Shown here: in pieces, positions 7,616 through 15,778 of the stretch | How positions within the stretch are numbered: position 1 is the first letter of the stretch | Layout: every line of letters starts with the position of its first letter | The notes under the pieces: generated by a model | Database searches by the model: none | Seen by the model: the letters and a program-made list of their open reading frames with translations, nothing else | Told to the model about the DNA's origin: nothing | Translations under genes and position numbers: made by a program | Origin: Bacillota bacterium | GTDB taxonomy: Bacteria > Bacillota > Clostridia > Clostridiales > Clostridiaceae | DNA: 20,944 nucleotides | NCBI GenBank assembly: GCA_023399035.1 | Contig: JAEWQX010000205.1 | Coordinates: 1 to 20,944 of the forward strand | Direction of reading: 5' to 3'

Positions 7616-8629
7616 ATGTATATAATTTTAGCTATTTTAGCTTTTGGAGTGCTGATATTTGTCCATGAACTTGGACATTTCACATTAGCTAAAATCAATG
7701 GTGTAAGGGTTGAAGAATTTTCAATTGGTATGGGGCCTAAGATTTTTTCAAAGCAGGGCAAGGAAACTAAGTATTCACTGGGATTATTCCCTATTGGAGG
7801 ATACGTAAGCATGATGGGTGAGGAACAGGCTGTTGAAGATGAAAGAAGTTTTTCAACAAAATCGCCTTTGAGAAGAATCACTATAATAGTTGCAGGTGTA
7901 AGTATGAATTATATTCTTGCAATATGTATCTTTACAGGATATATTAGCAATTTTGGATATACAAATACTTTTGCAAACAAGATAACAGAAAATTCTCCTG
8001 CATATGAAGCTGGACTTCAGGAAGGGGATACATTTGTCAAAGTGAATGGATTAAGAGTCTTTACATATGACGATATTTCAGCAGGTGTTCTTTTATCTTA
8101 TGGAAATCCAATTGATGTGGTTGTAGATAGAAATGGTGAAAAGAAAGAATTTACAATAACACCTAAGGTTGAAGAAACAAGTGGAAGATATGTAATTGGA
8201 ACAGAATTTACAAGAGTTCCTGATCCGGGACTAGGAAAAAGCTTTACTCAGAGCTTCAAACAGACAGCTTCCTTAGTATCTCAGACTTTCAAAGGTCTTG
8301 GAATGATATTTACAGGAAAGGCAAACTTAAAGACAGATGTAGGCGGACCTATTACAATTGTAAAGATGTCAGCAGCAACAGCAAAAGCTGGTATATGGCC
8401 ATTATTATACTTTACAGCATTTTTAAGTGTAAATCTTGCTGTATTCAATCTTCTTCCATTCCCGGCACTAGATGGTGGATGGACTGTAATATTATTAATA
8501 GAACTTATAACAAGAAGAAAAGTTCCAAATAAGATAGTTGAAGGTCTGAATTATGTAGGTTTTGCAATTTTAATTGGATTGATGATTCTTGTAACGTTGA
8601 AGGATATCATATTTCCTGTAAGTTTTTAA
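7616..8629 (+). CDS. rseP: Site-2 intramembrane zinc metalloprotease RseP/RasP
   Basis: This M50 protease cuts membrane-embedded substrates, such as anti-sigma factors and spent signal peptides, inside the bilayer. The 337-residue product has the zinc-binding HELGH at residues 17-21 in the first transmembrane helix, GGYVSMMGEE downstream, a PDZ domain around residues 120-190 (with ENSPAYEAGLQEGDTFVKVN), and NLLPFPALDGG at 278-288 supplying the third ligand Asp286. Two C-terminal hydrophobic helices follow. Length is right for the Gram-positive one-PDZ form. The start is ATG 7616 with AAGGAGG (7597-7603) overlapping the dxr stop. A strong terminator follows. The specific substrate here is unknown. 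Confidence 0.96.
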   Translation: MYIILAILAFGVLIFVHELGHFTLAKINGVRVEEFSIGMGPKIFSKQGKETKYSLGLFPIGGYVSMMGEEQAVEDERSFSTKSPLRRITIIVAGVSMNYILAICIFTGYISNFGYTNTFANKITENSPAYEAGLQEGDTFVKVNGLRVFTYDDISAGVLLSYGNPIDVVVDRNGEKKEFTITPKVEETSGRYVIGTEFTRVPDPGLGKSFTQSFKQTASLVSQTFKGLGMIFTGKANLKTDVGGPITIVKMSAATAKAGIWPLLYFTAFLSVNLAVFNLLPFPALDGGWTVILLIELITRRKVPNKIVEGLNYVGFAILIGLMILVTLKDIIFPVSF

Positions 8630-8685
8630 TAAAATAAGCTATATCAGCAGAGATGGTAGTTATGCTTAGTTAATTTATCAGCAGT

Positions 8686-8723
8686 ATGCCTGTTGAAATC
8701 AATAGATTTCAACAGGCATTTTT
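8686..8723 (+). terminator. Terminator after rseP
   Basis: A perfect 15-bp stem (8686-8700 with 8705-8719) with loop AATA is followed by T to 8723. It ends the permease-dxr-rseP unit. The 309 bases between rseP and the ispG start hold only this and the promoter at 8815; a 9-bp direct repeat TATCAGCAG sits at 8642-8650 and 8676-8684. Confidence 0.95.
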
Positions 8724-8814
8724 ATATGCTTATGATTTTTTAATAATGGAACATACTAAAATACTGAGTAGTTTATTTTAAGATTTAATAATACTATCAT
8801 AAGACTATTATGTT

Positions 8815-8843
8815 TTTACAAAAAAGATGATATGATATATAGT
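8815..8843 (+). promoter_or_regulatory. Sigma-A-type promoter for ispG
   Basis: TTTACA (8815-8820) and TATAGT (8838-8843) are spaced by 17 bp. The predicted start near 8850 gives a leader of about 90 nt, containing a short AGATAT/ATATCT dyad. It lies after the rseP terminator, so ispG is a separate unit. Confidence 0.75.
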
Positions 8844-8938
8844 TTACAATTCCGTATTTAAAGATATATAATATCTAAAGTAACTATTAGAACATGACTA
8901 AGGTTAATATATATAAATCTAAAAATAGGTGGTGCAAT

Positions 8939-9988
8939 ATGAACAGAAGAATTTCAAGAAAAGTTAAAGTGGGAAATGTATATGTTGGAGGAGATGCTCC
9001 TGTTTCTATTCAGTCTATGACCACAGCTCATACTAAAGATGTAGAGGCTGTATTAAAGCAGATAAACGAATTATATGATGCAGGATGTGAAATAATAAGG
9101 TGTGCAGTTCTTGATATGGAAGATGCAGAAAAACTTAAGGAAGTAACAGAGAAATCTCCAATACCAGTAGTTGCAGATATTCATTTTGACTATAGATTAG
9201 CTCTTAAGGCAGTTGAAAATGGAGTTTCAGCTTTAAGAATAAATCCTGGAAACATAGGAAGTGTAGATAGAATAAAAGCTGTTGCAGAAAGCTGTAAGGC
9301 TAAACAAATTCCTATAAGAATAGGTGTTAATTCAGGTTCGCTTGAAAAAGATATATTAGAAAGACATGGAAGAGTAAATGCAGAAGGCTTAGTTGAAAGT
9401 GCATTAAGACATGTGAAGATCCTGGAAGATTTAGATTTTCATGATATAGTAATTTCTATAAAATCATCTAATGTTCCAATGATGATAGAATGCTACAGAC
9501 TTGTTGCACAAAAATGTGACTATCCTCTTCATTTAGGTGTTACAGAGGCAGGAACAGTTCAAAGAGGTACAATAAAATCAAGTATTGGAATAGGAACTCT
9601 TCTTGCTGAAGGAATTGGAGACACAATAAGAGTTTCATTAACAAGCAATCCTATAGAAGAAATAAAAGTTGCAAAGGAAATTCTTAAATCTCTTGGAATG
9701 AGAAAAAGTGGAGTAGAATTCGTTTCATGTCCTACATGTGGAAGAACTCAGATTAATTTAATAAGAATTGCAGAAGAAGTTGAAAAGAGACTTGAAAACT
9801 GTGATAAGAATATTAAGGTTGCTGTTATGGGCTGTGTAGTTAACGGACCAGGAGAAGCTAGGGAATCAGATATTGGAATCGCAGGAGGGAAAGGCGAAGG
9901 AATCATATTTAAAAAGGGCGAAGTTATCAAGAAGGTAAAAGAAGAAGAACTAATAGATGCTCTTATGGAAGAAGTAAGCAAATTATAG
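8939..9988 (+). CDS. ispG: (E)-4-hydroxy-3-methylbut-2-enyl-diphosphate synthase
   Basis: IspG is the [4Fe-4S] enzyme that reduces 2-C-methyl-D-erythritol 2,4-cyclodiphosphate to HMBPP, the penultimate MEP-pathway step. The 349-residue product has the TIM-barrel N-terminal domain (VSIQSMTT, PVVADIHFDYRLA, LRINPGNIG) and the C-terminal cluster domain with Cys264 and Cys267 in CPTCGR and Cys299 in MGCVVNGPGEARESDIGIAG. Start choice: ATG 8939 has AGGTGG at 8927-8932. An in-frame ATG at 8894 would add 15 residues (MTKVNIYKSKNRWCN) but has no ribosome binding site and does not look like the family N-terminus. No clear terminator follows. Confidence 0.97.
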   Translation: MNRRISRKVKVGNVYVGGDAPVSIQSMTTAHTKDVEAVLKQINELYDAGCEIIRCAVLDMEDAEKLKEVTEKSPIPVVADIHFDYRLALKAVENGVSALRINPGNIGSVDRIKAVAESCKAKQIPIRIGVNSGSLEKDILERHGRVNAEGLVESALRHVKILEDLDFHDIVISIKSSNVPMMIECYRLVAQKCDYPLHLGVTEAGTVQRGTIKSSIGIGTLLAEGIGDTIRVSLTSNPIEEIKVAKEILKSLGMRKSGVEFVSCPTCGRTQINLIRIAEEVEKRLENCDKNIKVAVMGCVVNGPGEARESDIGIAGGKGEGIIFKKGEVIKKVKEEELIDALMEEVSKL

Positions 9989-10112
9989 AATGGAAATTTA
10001 GTGGAATAAATACCATTGAAAATAATTTACTTCAAGAATATAAATCTATACAGTATGCAGAATTACTAGTACACTTTAAGTATGGATAATAGATAATGTA
10101 TTAATTAATATG

Positions 10113-10140
10113 ATGACAGTTGTTTTTTATATGATACAAT
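10113..10140 (+). promoter_or_regulatory. Candidate extended -10 promoter before polC
   Basis: ATGACA (10113-10118) is followed after 16 bp by TACAAT (10135-10140), which carries an extended -10 TGA (10132-10134). It points into the octamer repeat and could drive polC with a leader of about 310 nt, or a short RNA ending at the 10208-10240 hairpin. Confidence 0.4.
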
Positions 10141-10145
10141 TGCTA

Positions 10146-10194
10146 GAAGTTAAGAAGTTAAGAAGTTAAGAAGTTAAGAAGTTAAGAAGCTTAA
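10146..10194. repeat. Octamer tandem repeat GAAGTTAA x5
   Basis: Five perfect head-to-tail copies of GAAGTTAA run from 10146 to 10185, followed by a sixth imperfect unit GAAGCTTAA (10186-10194). There are no spacers, so this is a simple-sequence array, not CRISPR. Copy number is a likely source of strain variation. Confidence 0.95.
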
Positions 10195-10207
10195 TATAAT
10201 ATTATTT

Positions 10208-10240
10208 GAGGGATTTGCTGTATGTTCTAGTAAATCCCTC
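10208..10240 (+). promoter_or_regulatory. Strong hairpin without T run upstream of polC
   Basis: GAGGGATTTGCT (10208-10219) pairs with AGTAAATCCCTC (10229-10240), 12 bp with one G-T wobble and a 9-nt loop. What follows (TGTAATTAAAAAG) is not a T run, and the opposite strand is not followed by one either. It may be a weak terminator for ispG, a leader element for polC, or a repeat remnant. Confidence 0.5.
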
Positions 10241-10455
10241 TGTAATTAAAAAGAATATAAATAAAGATTATACAATTTATTAAATAGTAAAACACAGAAT
10301 AATAAAATTTAAGTATAGTATTTAAAATTAAATTTAAATCATCATACAGTACTATATTAGATTTAAAAATAATTAATTTAATGTATGCAGATCAATATTT
10401 AAAGATTAATGATTTTATTACTGCAATTTAAACAAAAGAAGAGAGAGGTGTGCTT

Positions 10456-13400
10456 TTGAGTCAGGAATTTATGAAAATGCTTAAGAAGGACATTCTTAAT
10501 AATGAAATTTTAGGAGAAAAGGATATTATAATATTAAGATTTCAATTCTTTAAAAAAAGTCAGACTCTTAAGATAATAATTAAATGCCGTGATATCTTGA
10601 ATAATATAGAAGAGGACGAATTCAAGAAAATAGTATTAAAAAATTTAGGATTTCATGTTGAGATTGAAATATTATGCTACAGGGATGTTACCAACTGTAC
10701 TATAGATAATATTGCAGAAGAACATTGGCCAAGTGTAGTTGAGGAAGTTGCAAGAAAGTTCCCTTTAATAAGGGCGCTTTTATATTCGAAAAACAGAGAA
10801 GTTAAAGATAGAACAATATATATATATTCAGGAACACCTGCACTAATAAATCATGCAAATAATAAGATGGCAAACACCCTTATTGAAGGGGCAATAAAAG
10901 ATATCTTTGATGTAAGTGCACGTGTTGAATTTAAATTTGATGAAAAACTTTCAAGTACAGATAATTATGAAGCTGCAAAGGTTGAAGAAAACAAGAAGAT
11001 AATTAAGGATGTTATGAGCGGAAGGCTTGTTACACCAGAATCGCTAAGCAGTCCTTCCTCACAGGAAAAAGGTGAAGCAAAGAAGGAAAGTTCAGAATCA
11101 AAGCAGCCTGAAAAGAAGAGGGAATTCCAGACATACAAGAGAGCTCCTAAGGATGAAAATACAGTTATGGGTGGAGCTATTAAAATGGAAACTACTAATA
11201 TTTCAGAGATTGATGAAAGAAGTGGATATGTAGCAATCATTGGTGAAGTATTCAAAACTGAAATTATTGAAACAAAGACAGGTAAAATTATATTTACATT
11301 TTGTATAACAGATTATACAAGCTCTATATCTGTTAAGTGCTTCCTTCGTCCACAGGATACAGAAGCTGTTCTTGATGAAGTTAAAAAGGGTTTTTACTGC
11401 AAGGTAAGAGGTGAAGCTGTTTATGATACTTATTCGAGAGAAGTTGTAATAATGGGAAGAGATATAAACAGAATGAAAAAGGTAGAGAAGATGGATGGAG
11501 CACCTAAAAAGAGAGTTGAACTTCATCTTCATACGACTATGAGCACAATGGATGGAATGACTGCTCCAGGGAAGCTTATAGAAAGAGCAGCTAAGTGGGG
11601 ACATCCTGCTATTGCAATAACAGACCATGGAGGAGTTCAAGCTTATCCGGAAGCACAGAGTGCTGCAAAGAAAAATGGAATAAAGGTATTATATGGAGTT
11701 GAAGCGTATCTTGTTGATGACGGTGTGCCTATTGTCTTGAATGAAAAAGGTGATTCCCTTGATGATACATATGTTATATTCGATATTGAAACTACAGGGT
11801 TTTCTCCAGTAAATGATAAGATTATAGAAATAGGTGCAGTAAAGATAAGGAATGGTGAAGTTATAGATAATTTCAGCCACTTTGTCAATCCGGAAAGAAG
11901 TATTCCATATGTGATTACTGAACTTACAAGCATAAACAATGATATGGTAAGGGATGCAGAAACTATAGAAACACTACTGCCTAAATTTATGGATTTCTGC
12001 AGAGGTTCTGTTCTTGTAGCTCATAATGCAGCCTTTGATACAGGTTTCATAAAGAAGAACTGCAGGGATTTAGGGCTGGAATTTGATTACTCAGTGATGG
12101 ATACAGTGCCTCTTGCAAGATTTTTATGCCCTGAGTTAAAAAAGGTTAAGCTTAACCTTGTGGCAAAGCATCTTGGAATTTCGCTGCAGAATCACCACAG
12201 AGCTGTAGATGATGCCAAGTGTACGGCAGAAATACTGCTTAAGTTTTTTACAATGCTTAGAGAAAATCATAATGTTAATACTTTAAAGGAATTAAATGAT
12301 TTATTTGTAGCTCATTTTGATATTAAGAAGCAGCCTACTTATCATGCTATAATTCTTGCAAAGACTCAGTCAGGTCTTAAGAACTTATATAAGATGATTT
12401 CAACTGCACATCTTGATAATTTCCAGAGAAGGCCTAGAACGCCTAAAAGTCTTATTGCAGAAATGAGAGACGGCCTTATTATAGGATCAGCATGTGAAGC
12501 AGGAGAAATATATAAGGCAGTGATTGATGGTAAGAGTGATGAAGAATTAAAGAAGATAGCAGAGTTTTATGATTATCTTGAAATACAGCCAATAGCAAAC
12601 AATAAATTCCTTATTGAAAAGGGAATGGTTAAAGATGAAGAAGAATTAAAAGCAATAAATAAAAAAATATATAACCTTGGCAGGGAATGTGGAAAAATGA
12701 CTGTAGCTACATGTGATGTCCATTTTATGGATCCTAAAGATGAAGCTTTCAGAAGAATACTTATGGCAGGTCAGGGATTTAAGGATGCTGATAAGCAGCC
12801 ACCATTATACTTCAGGACAACAGAGGAAATGCTCAAGGAATTTGCTTATCTAGGTCCGGAAATAGCAAATGAAGTTGTAATAGAAAATACCAATAAGATT
12901 GCAGATTCTATAGAAGTTATAAAACCTATACCTGATGAAACATTTCCGCCTAAGATTGATGGAGCAGAAGATGATATAAGAAATATGACGATGAACAAGG
13001 TTCACAGCATATATGGAGAAGATCTTCCAGAGGTAGTTCAGAAGAGACTTGATAAAGAACTTAATTCTATAATTAATAATGGATATGCAGTTCTCTATCT
13101 TATTGCCCAGAAGCTTGTTGCAAAATCAACTGAAGATGGATATCTTGTAGGATCCAGAGGATCTGTAGGATCATCATTTGTTGCTACCATGTCTGATATT
13201 ACAGAAGTTAATGGACTGCCGCCACATTATGTATGTCCAAACTGCAAGAAGTCAGAATTTTTCCTTGATGGTTCTGTAAGTTCAGGAGCCGATCTCGATG
13301 ATAAGGACTGTCCGAATTGTGGTACCCCATATAAAAAAGATGGTCACGATATACCGTTTGAAACATTCCTTGGGTTTGAAGGTGATAAGGAACCGGATAT

Positions 13401-14814
13401 CGACCTTAATTTCTCTGGTGAATATCAGGGAGTTGTTCACAGGTACTGCGAGGTACTCTTTGGAAAAGGTCATACATTCAAGGCGGGAACAATTGGTACT
13501 GTTGCGGAAAAGACTGCTTATGGATATGTTAAGAAATATCTTGATGAAAGAAATCTTATAGTTCCACAGGCAGAAGTAGATAGACTTACTATAGGATGTA
13601 CAGGAATCAAGAGGACGACAGGACAGCATCCAGGAGGAATAATGGTTGTACCTGCTGATAATGAAATATATAATTTCTGTCCAATACAGCATCCAGCAGA
13701 TGATAATGAAACTGATGTAATAACAACACATTTTGATTATCACTCAATTTCAGGAAGACTTCTTAAGCTTGATATACTTGGACACGACGATCCTACAGTG
13801 CTCAGAATGCTTCAGAATCTGACAGGTCTTGATCCAAAGACAATACCATTAAATGATAAGAAGGTATTAAGCTTATTTACTTCCCCTGAAGCTCTTGGAG
13901 TTACAAAGGAAGAGCTTGAATGTGAAGTTGGAAGCTATGGACTTCCTGAGTTCGGTACTAAATTTGTTAGGCAGATGCTTGTAGATACACAGCCGCAGAC
14001 ATTTTCAGATCTTGTAAGAATCTCAGGTCTTTCACATGGTACTGACGTCTGGCTTAATAATGCACAGTACTATATAAAAGAAGGATTTACTACACTTAGA
14101 GAATGTATAGCAACAAGAGACGATATAATGGTTTATCTTATGTATAAGGATATTCCGCCTAAAAAGGCATTCACAATAATGGAAAAAGTAAGAAAAGGTA
14201 AGGGTCTTTCTGAAGAAGATGAAGCTCTTATGAAGGAACATAATGTCCCAGAATGGTATATAGGATCTTGTAAGAAGATTAAATACATGTTCCCTAAGGG
14301 GCATGCAGTTGCATATGTAATGATGGCTGTGAGAATTGCATATTATAAAGTATATTATCCACAGGCTTATTATGCTACATACTTTACTGTAAGAGCAGAT
14401 GATTTTGATGCAAATCTCATCTGTCTTGGAGAAGGAGCAGTACATACAAAGCTTCATGAACTTTATGCTCTTGGTAATAACGCTTCAGTAAAAGATAAGG
14501 GACTCATCACAGTATTAGAACTATGCTTTGAAGCTTATAAGAGAGGAATAAAATTCTTAAGAGTAGATTTATATAAATCAGATGCTGTAAAATTTATAAT
14601 TGAAGATGGTGCTTTAAGACCTCCATTGAATTCAATACCAGGAATAGCAGATAATGCAGCAAAGGGAATAGTTGAAGCAAGAAAAGATGGGGAATTTATT
14701 TCTAAAGAAGATTTAAGAATAAGAGCAGGAGTTTCCAAGACTGCAATTGAAGGACTTACAAGCCATGGATGCCTTGAGGGGATGTCTGAGACGAATCAGC
14801 TATCGCTTTTTTAG
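10456..14814 (+). CDS. polC: DNA polymerase III alpha subunit, PolC type
   Basis: PolC is the main replicative DNA polymerase of low-GC Firmicutes, with built-in 3'-5' proofreading. The 1452-residue product has, in order: an N-terminal domain and a charged linker (~195-225), an OB fold from about 250, the first PHP segment with ELHLHT (His357, His359), an inserted DEDDh exonuclease with FDIETTG (Asp443, Glu445), HNAAFDTGF and HRAVDDAK, then PHP2 and the polymerase core. The core includes GSRGSVGSSFVATM, a zinc module with CPNC at 927-930 and 952-955, and catalytic PDIDLNF (Asp981, Asp983). Start choice: TTG 10456 stands 7 nt after AGAGG (10444-10448), whereas GTG 10450 is too close to it. ATG 10471 is a weaker alternative. 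Length is normal. Confidence 0.97.
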   Translation: MSQEFMKMLKKDILNNEILGEKDIIILRFQFFKKSQTLKIIIKCRDILNNIEEDEFKKIVLKNLGFHVEIEILCYRDVTNCTIDNIAEEHWPSVVEEVARKFPLIRALLYSKNREVKDRTIYIYSGTPALINHANNKMANTLIEGAIKDIFDVSARVEFKFDEKLSSTDNYEAAKVEENKKIIKDVMSGRLVTPESLSSPSSQEKGEAKKESSESKQPEKKREFQTYKRAPKDENTVMGGAIKMETTNISEIDERSGYVAIIGEVFKTEIIETKTGKIIFTFCITDYTSSISVKCFLRPQDTEAVLDEVKKGFYCKVRGEAVYDTYSREVVIMGRDINRMKKVEKMDGAPKKRVELHLHTTMSTMDGMTAPGKLIERAAKWGHPAIAITDHGGVQAYPEAQSAAKKNGIKVLYGVEAYLVDDGVPIVLNEKGDSLDDTYVIFDIETTGFSPVNDKIIEIGAVKIRNGEVIDNFSHFVNPERSIPYVITELTSINNDMVRDAETIETLLPKFMDFCRGSVLVAHNAAFDTGFIKKNCRDLGLEFDYSVMDTVPLARFLCPELKKVKLNLVAKHLGISLQNHHRAVDDAKCTAEILLKFFTMLRENHNVNTLKELNDLFVAHFDIKKQPTYHAIILAKTQSGLKNLYKMISTAHLDNFQRRPRTPKSLIAEMRDGLIIGSACEAGEIYKAVIDGKSDEELKKIAEFYDYLEIQPIANNKFLIEKGMVKDEEELKAINKKIYNLGRECGKMTVATCDVHFMDPKDEAFRRILMAGQGFKDADKQPPLYFRTTEEMLKEFAYLGPEIANEVVIENTNKIADSIEVIKPIPDETFPPKIDGAEDDIRNMTMNKVHSIYGEDLPEVVQKRLDKELNSIINNGYAVLYLIAQKLVAKSTEDGYLVGSRGSVGSSFVATMSDITEVNGLPPHYVCPNCKKSEFFLDGSVSSGADLDDKDCPNCGTPYKKDGHDIPFETFLGFEGDKEPDIDLNFSGEYQGVVHRYCEVLFGKGHTFKAGTIGTVAEKTAYGYVKKYLDERNLIVPQAEVDRLTIGCTGIKRTTGQHPGGIMVVPADNEIYNFCPIQHPADDNETDVITTHFDYHSISGRLLKLDILGHDDPTVLRMLQNLTGLDPKTIPLNDKKVLSLFTSPEALGVTKEELECEVGSYGLPEFGTKFVRQMLVDTQPQTFSDLVRISGLSHGTDVWLNNAQYYIKEGFTTLRECIATRDDIMVYLMYKDIPPKKAFTIMEKVRKGKGLSEEDEALMKEHNVPEWYIGSCKKIKYMFPKGHAVAYVMMAVRIAYYKVYYPQAYYATYFTVRADDFDANLICLGEGAVHTKLHELYALGNNASVKDKGLITVLELCFEAYKRGIKFLRVDLYKSDAVKFIIEDGALRPPLNSIPGIADNAAKGIVEARKDGEFISKEDLRIRAGVSKTAIEGLTSHGCLEGMSETNQLSLF

Positions 14815-14847
14815 TTGAGAGTTGAAAGTTGATAATTGATAGTTAAT
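14813..14847 (+). repeat. Heptamer array AGTTGAN, left arm
   Basis: Five consecutive 7-nt units read AGTTGAG, AGTTGAA, AGTTGAT, AATTGAT, AGTTAAT. The first unit overlaps the polC stop codon (TAG 14812-14814). The same heptamer family occurs inverted at 15048-15082. Confidence 0.8.
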
Positions 14848-14850
14848 GAA

Positions 14851-14907
14851 AAAATTCCTATTGGAATTTTGACTGTAGTATTATATGGAAATCTGCTTTG
14901 CAGATTT
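14851..14907. repeat. Two short perfect palindromic hairpins
   Basis: AAAATTCC (14851-14858) pairs with GGAATTTT (14863-14870) around TATT, and AAATCTGC (14889-14896) pairs with GCAGATTT (14900-14907) around TTT. They lie 18 bases apart, inside the segment bounded by the inverted heptamer arrays. Neither is followed by a proper T run, so they look like parts of a repeat element rather than the polC terminator. Confidence 0.6.
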
Positions 14908-14969
14908 TAGCCACTCTTAGCTTGTATATTACAATACATTTATAAGAAATTTATTAAATTAAAATAATG

Positions 14970-15014
14970 ATGCAGCACAATAGTATGAGAAAAATATTGT
15001 GCTGTATTATTTTT
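14970..15014 (+). terminator. Terminator of polC
   Basis: A 13-bp stem (14970-14982 with 14995-15007, one G-T) with a 12-nt A-rich loop is followed by ATTTTT. It is 155 bases after the polC stop, inside the repeat-bounded segment. Confidence 0.8.
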
Positions 15015-15047
15015 ACTTTAGAAAATAAAAACCATAATAATATCAAC

Positions 15048-15082
15048 CAAGACTTTCAACTCTCCACTATCAATTGTCAACT
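15048..15082 (-). repeat. Heptamer array AGTTGAN, right arm (inverted)
   Basis: Read on the - strand from 15082 to 15048 the units are AGTTGAC, AATTGAT, AGTGGAG, AGTTGAA and a degenerate AGTCTTG. A 13-base block (15052-15064) is the exact reverse complement of 14817-14829, and a 10-base block (15066-15075) of 14834-14843, but the block order is swapped relative to the left arm. Confidence 0.75.
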
Positions 15083-15093
15083 GAAATATCCTC

Positions 15094-15122
15094 TTGTATT
15101 AATAAAAAAAGTGTGATAAGAT
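15094..15122 (+). promoter_or_regulatory. Promoter for the rimP-nusA-infB operon
   Basis: TTGTAT (15094-15099) and TAAGAT (15117-15122) are 17 bp apart, with an extended -10 TGA at 15114-15116. It lies after the polC terminator and before the hairpins at 15151-15219, giving a leader of about 170 nt to rimP. Confidence 0.6.
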
Positions 15123-15150
15123 ATAAATAGAATTTAATTCTAATAGTAAA

Positions 15151-15228
15151 AAGGAGTGGGAAAAATATTTACCCGCTCTTTCTGTTTGTAACGCAACTAC
15201 TACACATAGTTGCGTTTTTGATTACAAA
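15151..15228 (+). promoter_or_regulatory. Structured rimP leader with two terminator-like hairpins
   Basis: Hairpin 1 pairs AAGGAGTGGG (15151-15160) with CCCGCTCTTT (15172-15181), two G-T wobbles, 11-nt loop. Hairpin 2 pairs AACGCAACTA (15190-15199) with TAGTTGCGTT (15207-15216), 7-nt loop, with TTT to 15219. TTTGTAA (15185-15191) can also pair with TTACAAA (15222-15228), enclosing hairpin 2 and using A190-A191, so the terminator form and an extended form compete. This suggests attenuation of the operon; the effector is not visible in the sequence. Confidence 0.5.
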
Positions 15229-15298
15229 TTTTAAAACTGCATAAGATATATATATGTCTATATGGTTTTATAAGGATGAAAGCGAGGGTAAGAAAGAT

Positions 15299-15760
15299 AT
15301 GAACAAAAACGCGCTAATTGAAAAAATTGAAGCGATAGTGAGACCTATTACTGAAGAACTGTCATATAAACTTTATTATGTTGAATACATAAAGGAAAAT
15401 GGAGATTTTTATTTAAGAATATATATAGATAAAGAAGAAGGAAGAATATCTCTAAATGACTGTGAGGCAGTTTCAAGAAGAGTAAGTGAAGTAATGGATG
15501 TTGAAGATCCAATAGAAGGAGCTTATTATTTAGAAGTTTCTTCGCCAGGACTAAACAGAAGCCTTCACACTAAGGAACACTTTGAAAGTGTTTTAGATAA
15601 AGAAGTTATGGTTAGATTTAACGGAACAATTGAAGGTGTTAAAAACATTAAAGGAATATTAAAAGAAGTAGGCGAAGACTACGTTGTGGTTGAAGGTGAA
15701 AAGACTATTAAAATTCCAAATGATAAGATAAAAAGTGCAAATCTTGAAGGGGAAATATAA
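15299..15760 (+). CDS. rimP: Ribosome maturation factor RimP
   Basis: RimP (YlxS, DUF150) binds free 30S subunits and helps assembly of the head region with S12. The 153-residue product has the N-terminal domain with LYYVEYIKENGDFYLRIYID, then SLNDCEAVSRRVSEVMD and YYLEVSSPGLNRSL, the family signature, and a C-terminal SH3-like domain. Start choice: ATG 15299 has GAGGG at 15284-15288 and gives the usual family length of about 150. An in-frame ATG at 15254 would add 15 atypical residues and lacks a ribosome binding site. nusA follows after 18 nt. Confidence 0.95.
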   Translation: MNKNALIEKIEAIVRPITEELSYKLYYVEYIKENGDFYLRIYIDKEEGRISLNDCEAVSRRVSEVMDVEDPIEGAYYLEVSSPGLNRSLHTKEHFESVLDKEVMVRFNGTIEGVKNIKGILKEVGEDYVVVEGEKTIKIPNDKIKSANLEGEI

Positions 15761-15778
15761 CAAGGAGGGTTTTTAAAG

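Larger units (their letters stand above)
9989..10455 (+). other. Gene-free ispG-polC interval
   Basis: I see no credible gene in these 467 very AT-rich bases. They hold a weak AT-rich hairpin just after ispG (9989-10017), a promoter-like pair (10113-10140), five octamer repeats (10146-10185), and one strong hairpin (10208-10240). From 10245 to the polC ribosome binding site I see only AT-rich sequence without a convincing promoter. No U-tailed terminator separates ispG from polC, so read-through is possible. Confidence 0.6.

Noticed and set aside
8894..8938. Upstream in-frame ATG for ispG adding 15 residues
   Set aside because: It has no ribosome binding site and the added residues do not resemble the family; ATG 8939 has AGGTGG at good spacing.
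10146..10194. CRISPR array
   Set aside because: Repeats are 8 bp and directly adjacent with no spacers, and no cas genes are present.
13298..13561. 87-codon + strand frame inside polC
   Set aside because: It lies within the conserved zinc/polymerase core of polC in another frame and has no recognisable product.
10965..14738. Several - strand open frames opposite polC
   Set aside because: Cys/Ser/Phe-rich shadow translations without ribosome binding sites or domain features, opposite well-conserved polC sequence.
15254..15298. Upstream in-frame ATG for rimP
   Set aside because: It has no ribosome binding site, and starting at 15299 gives the normal family length.
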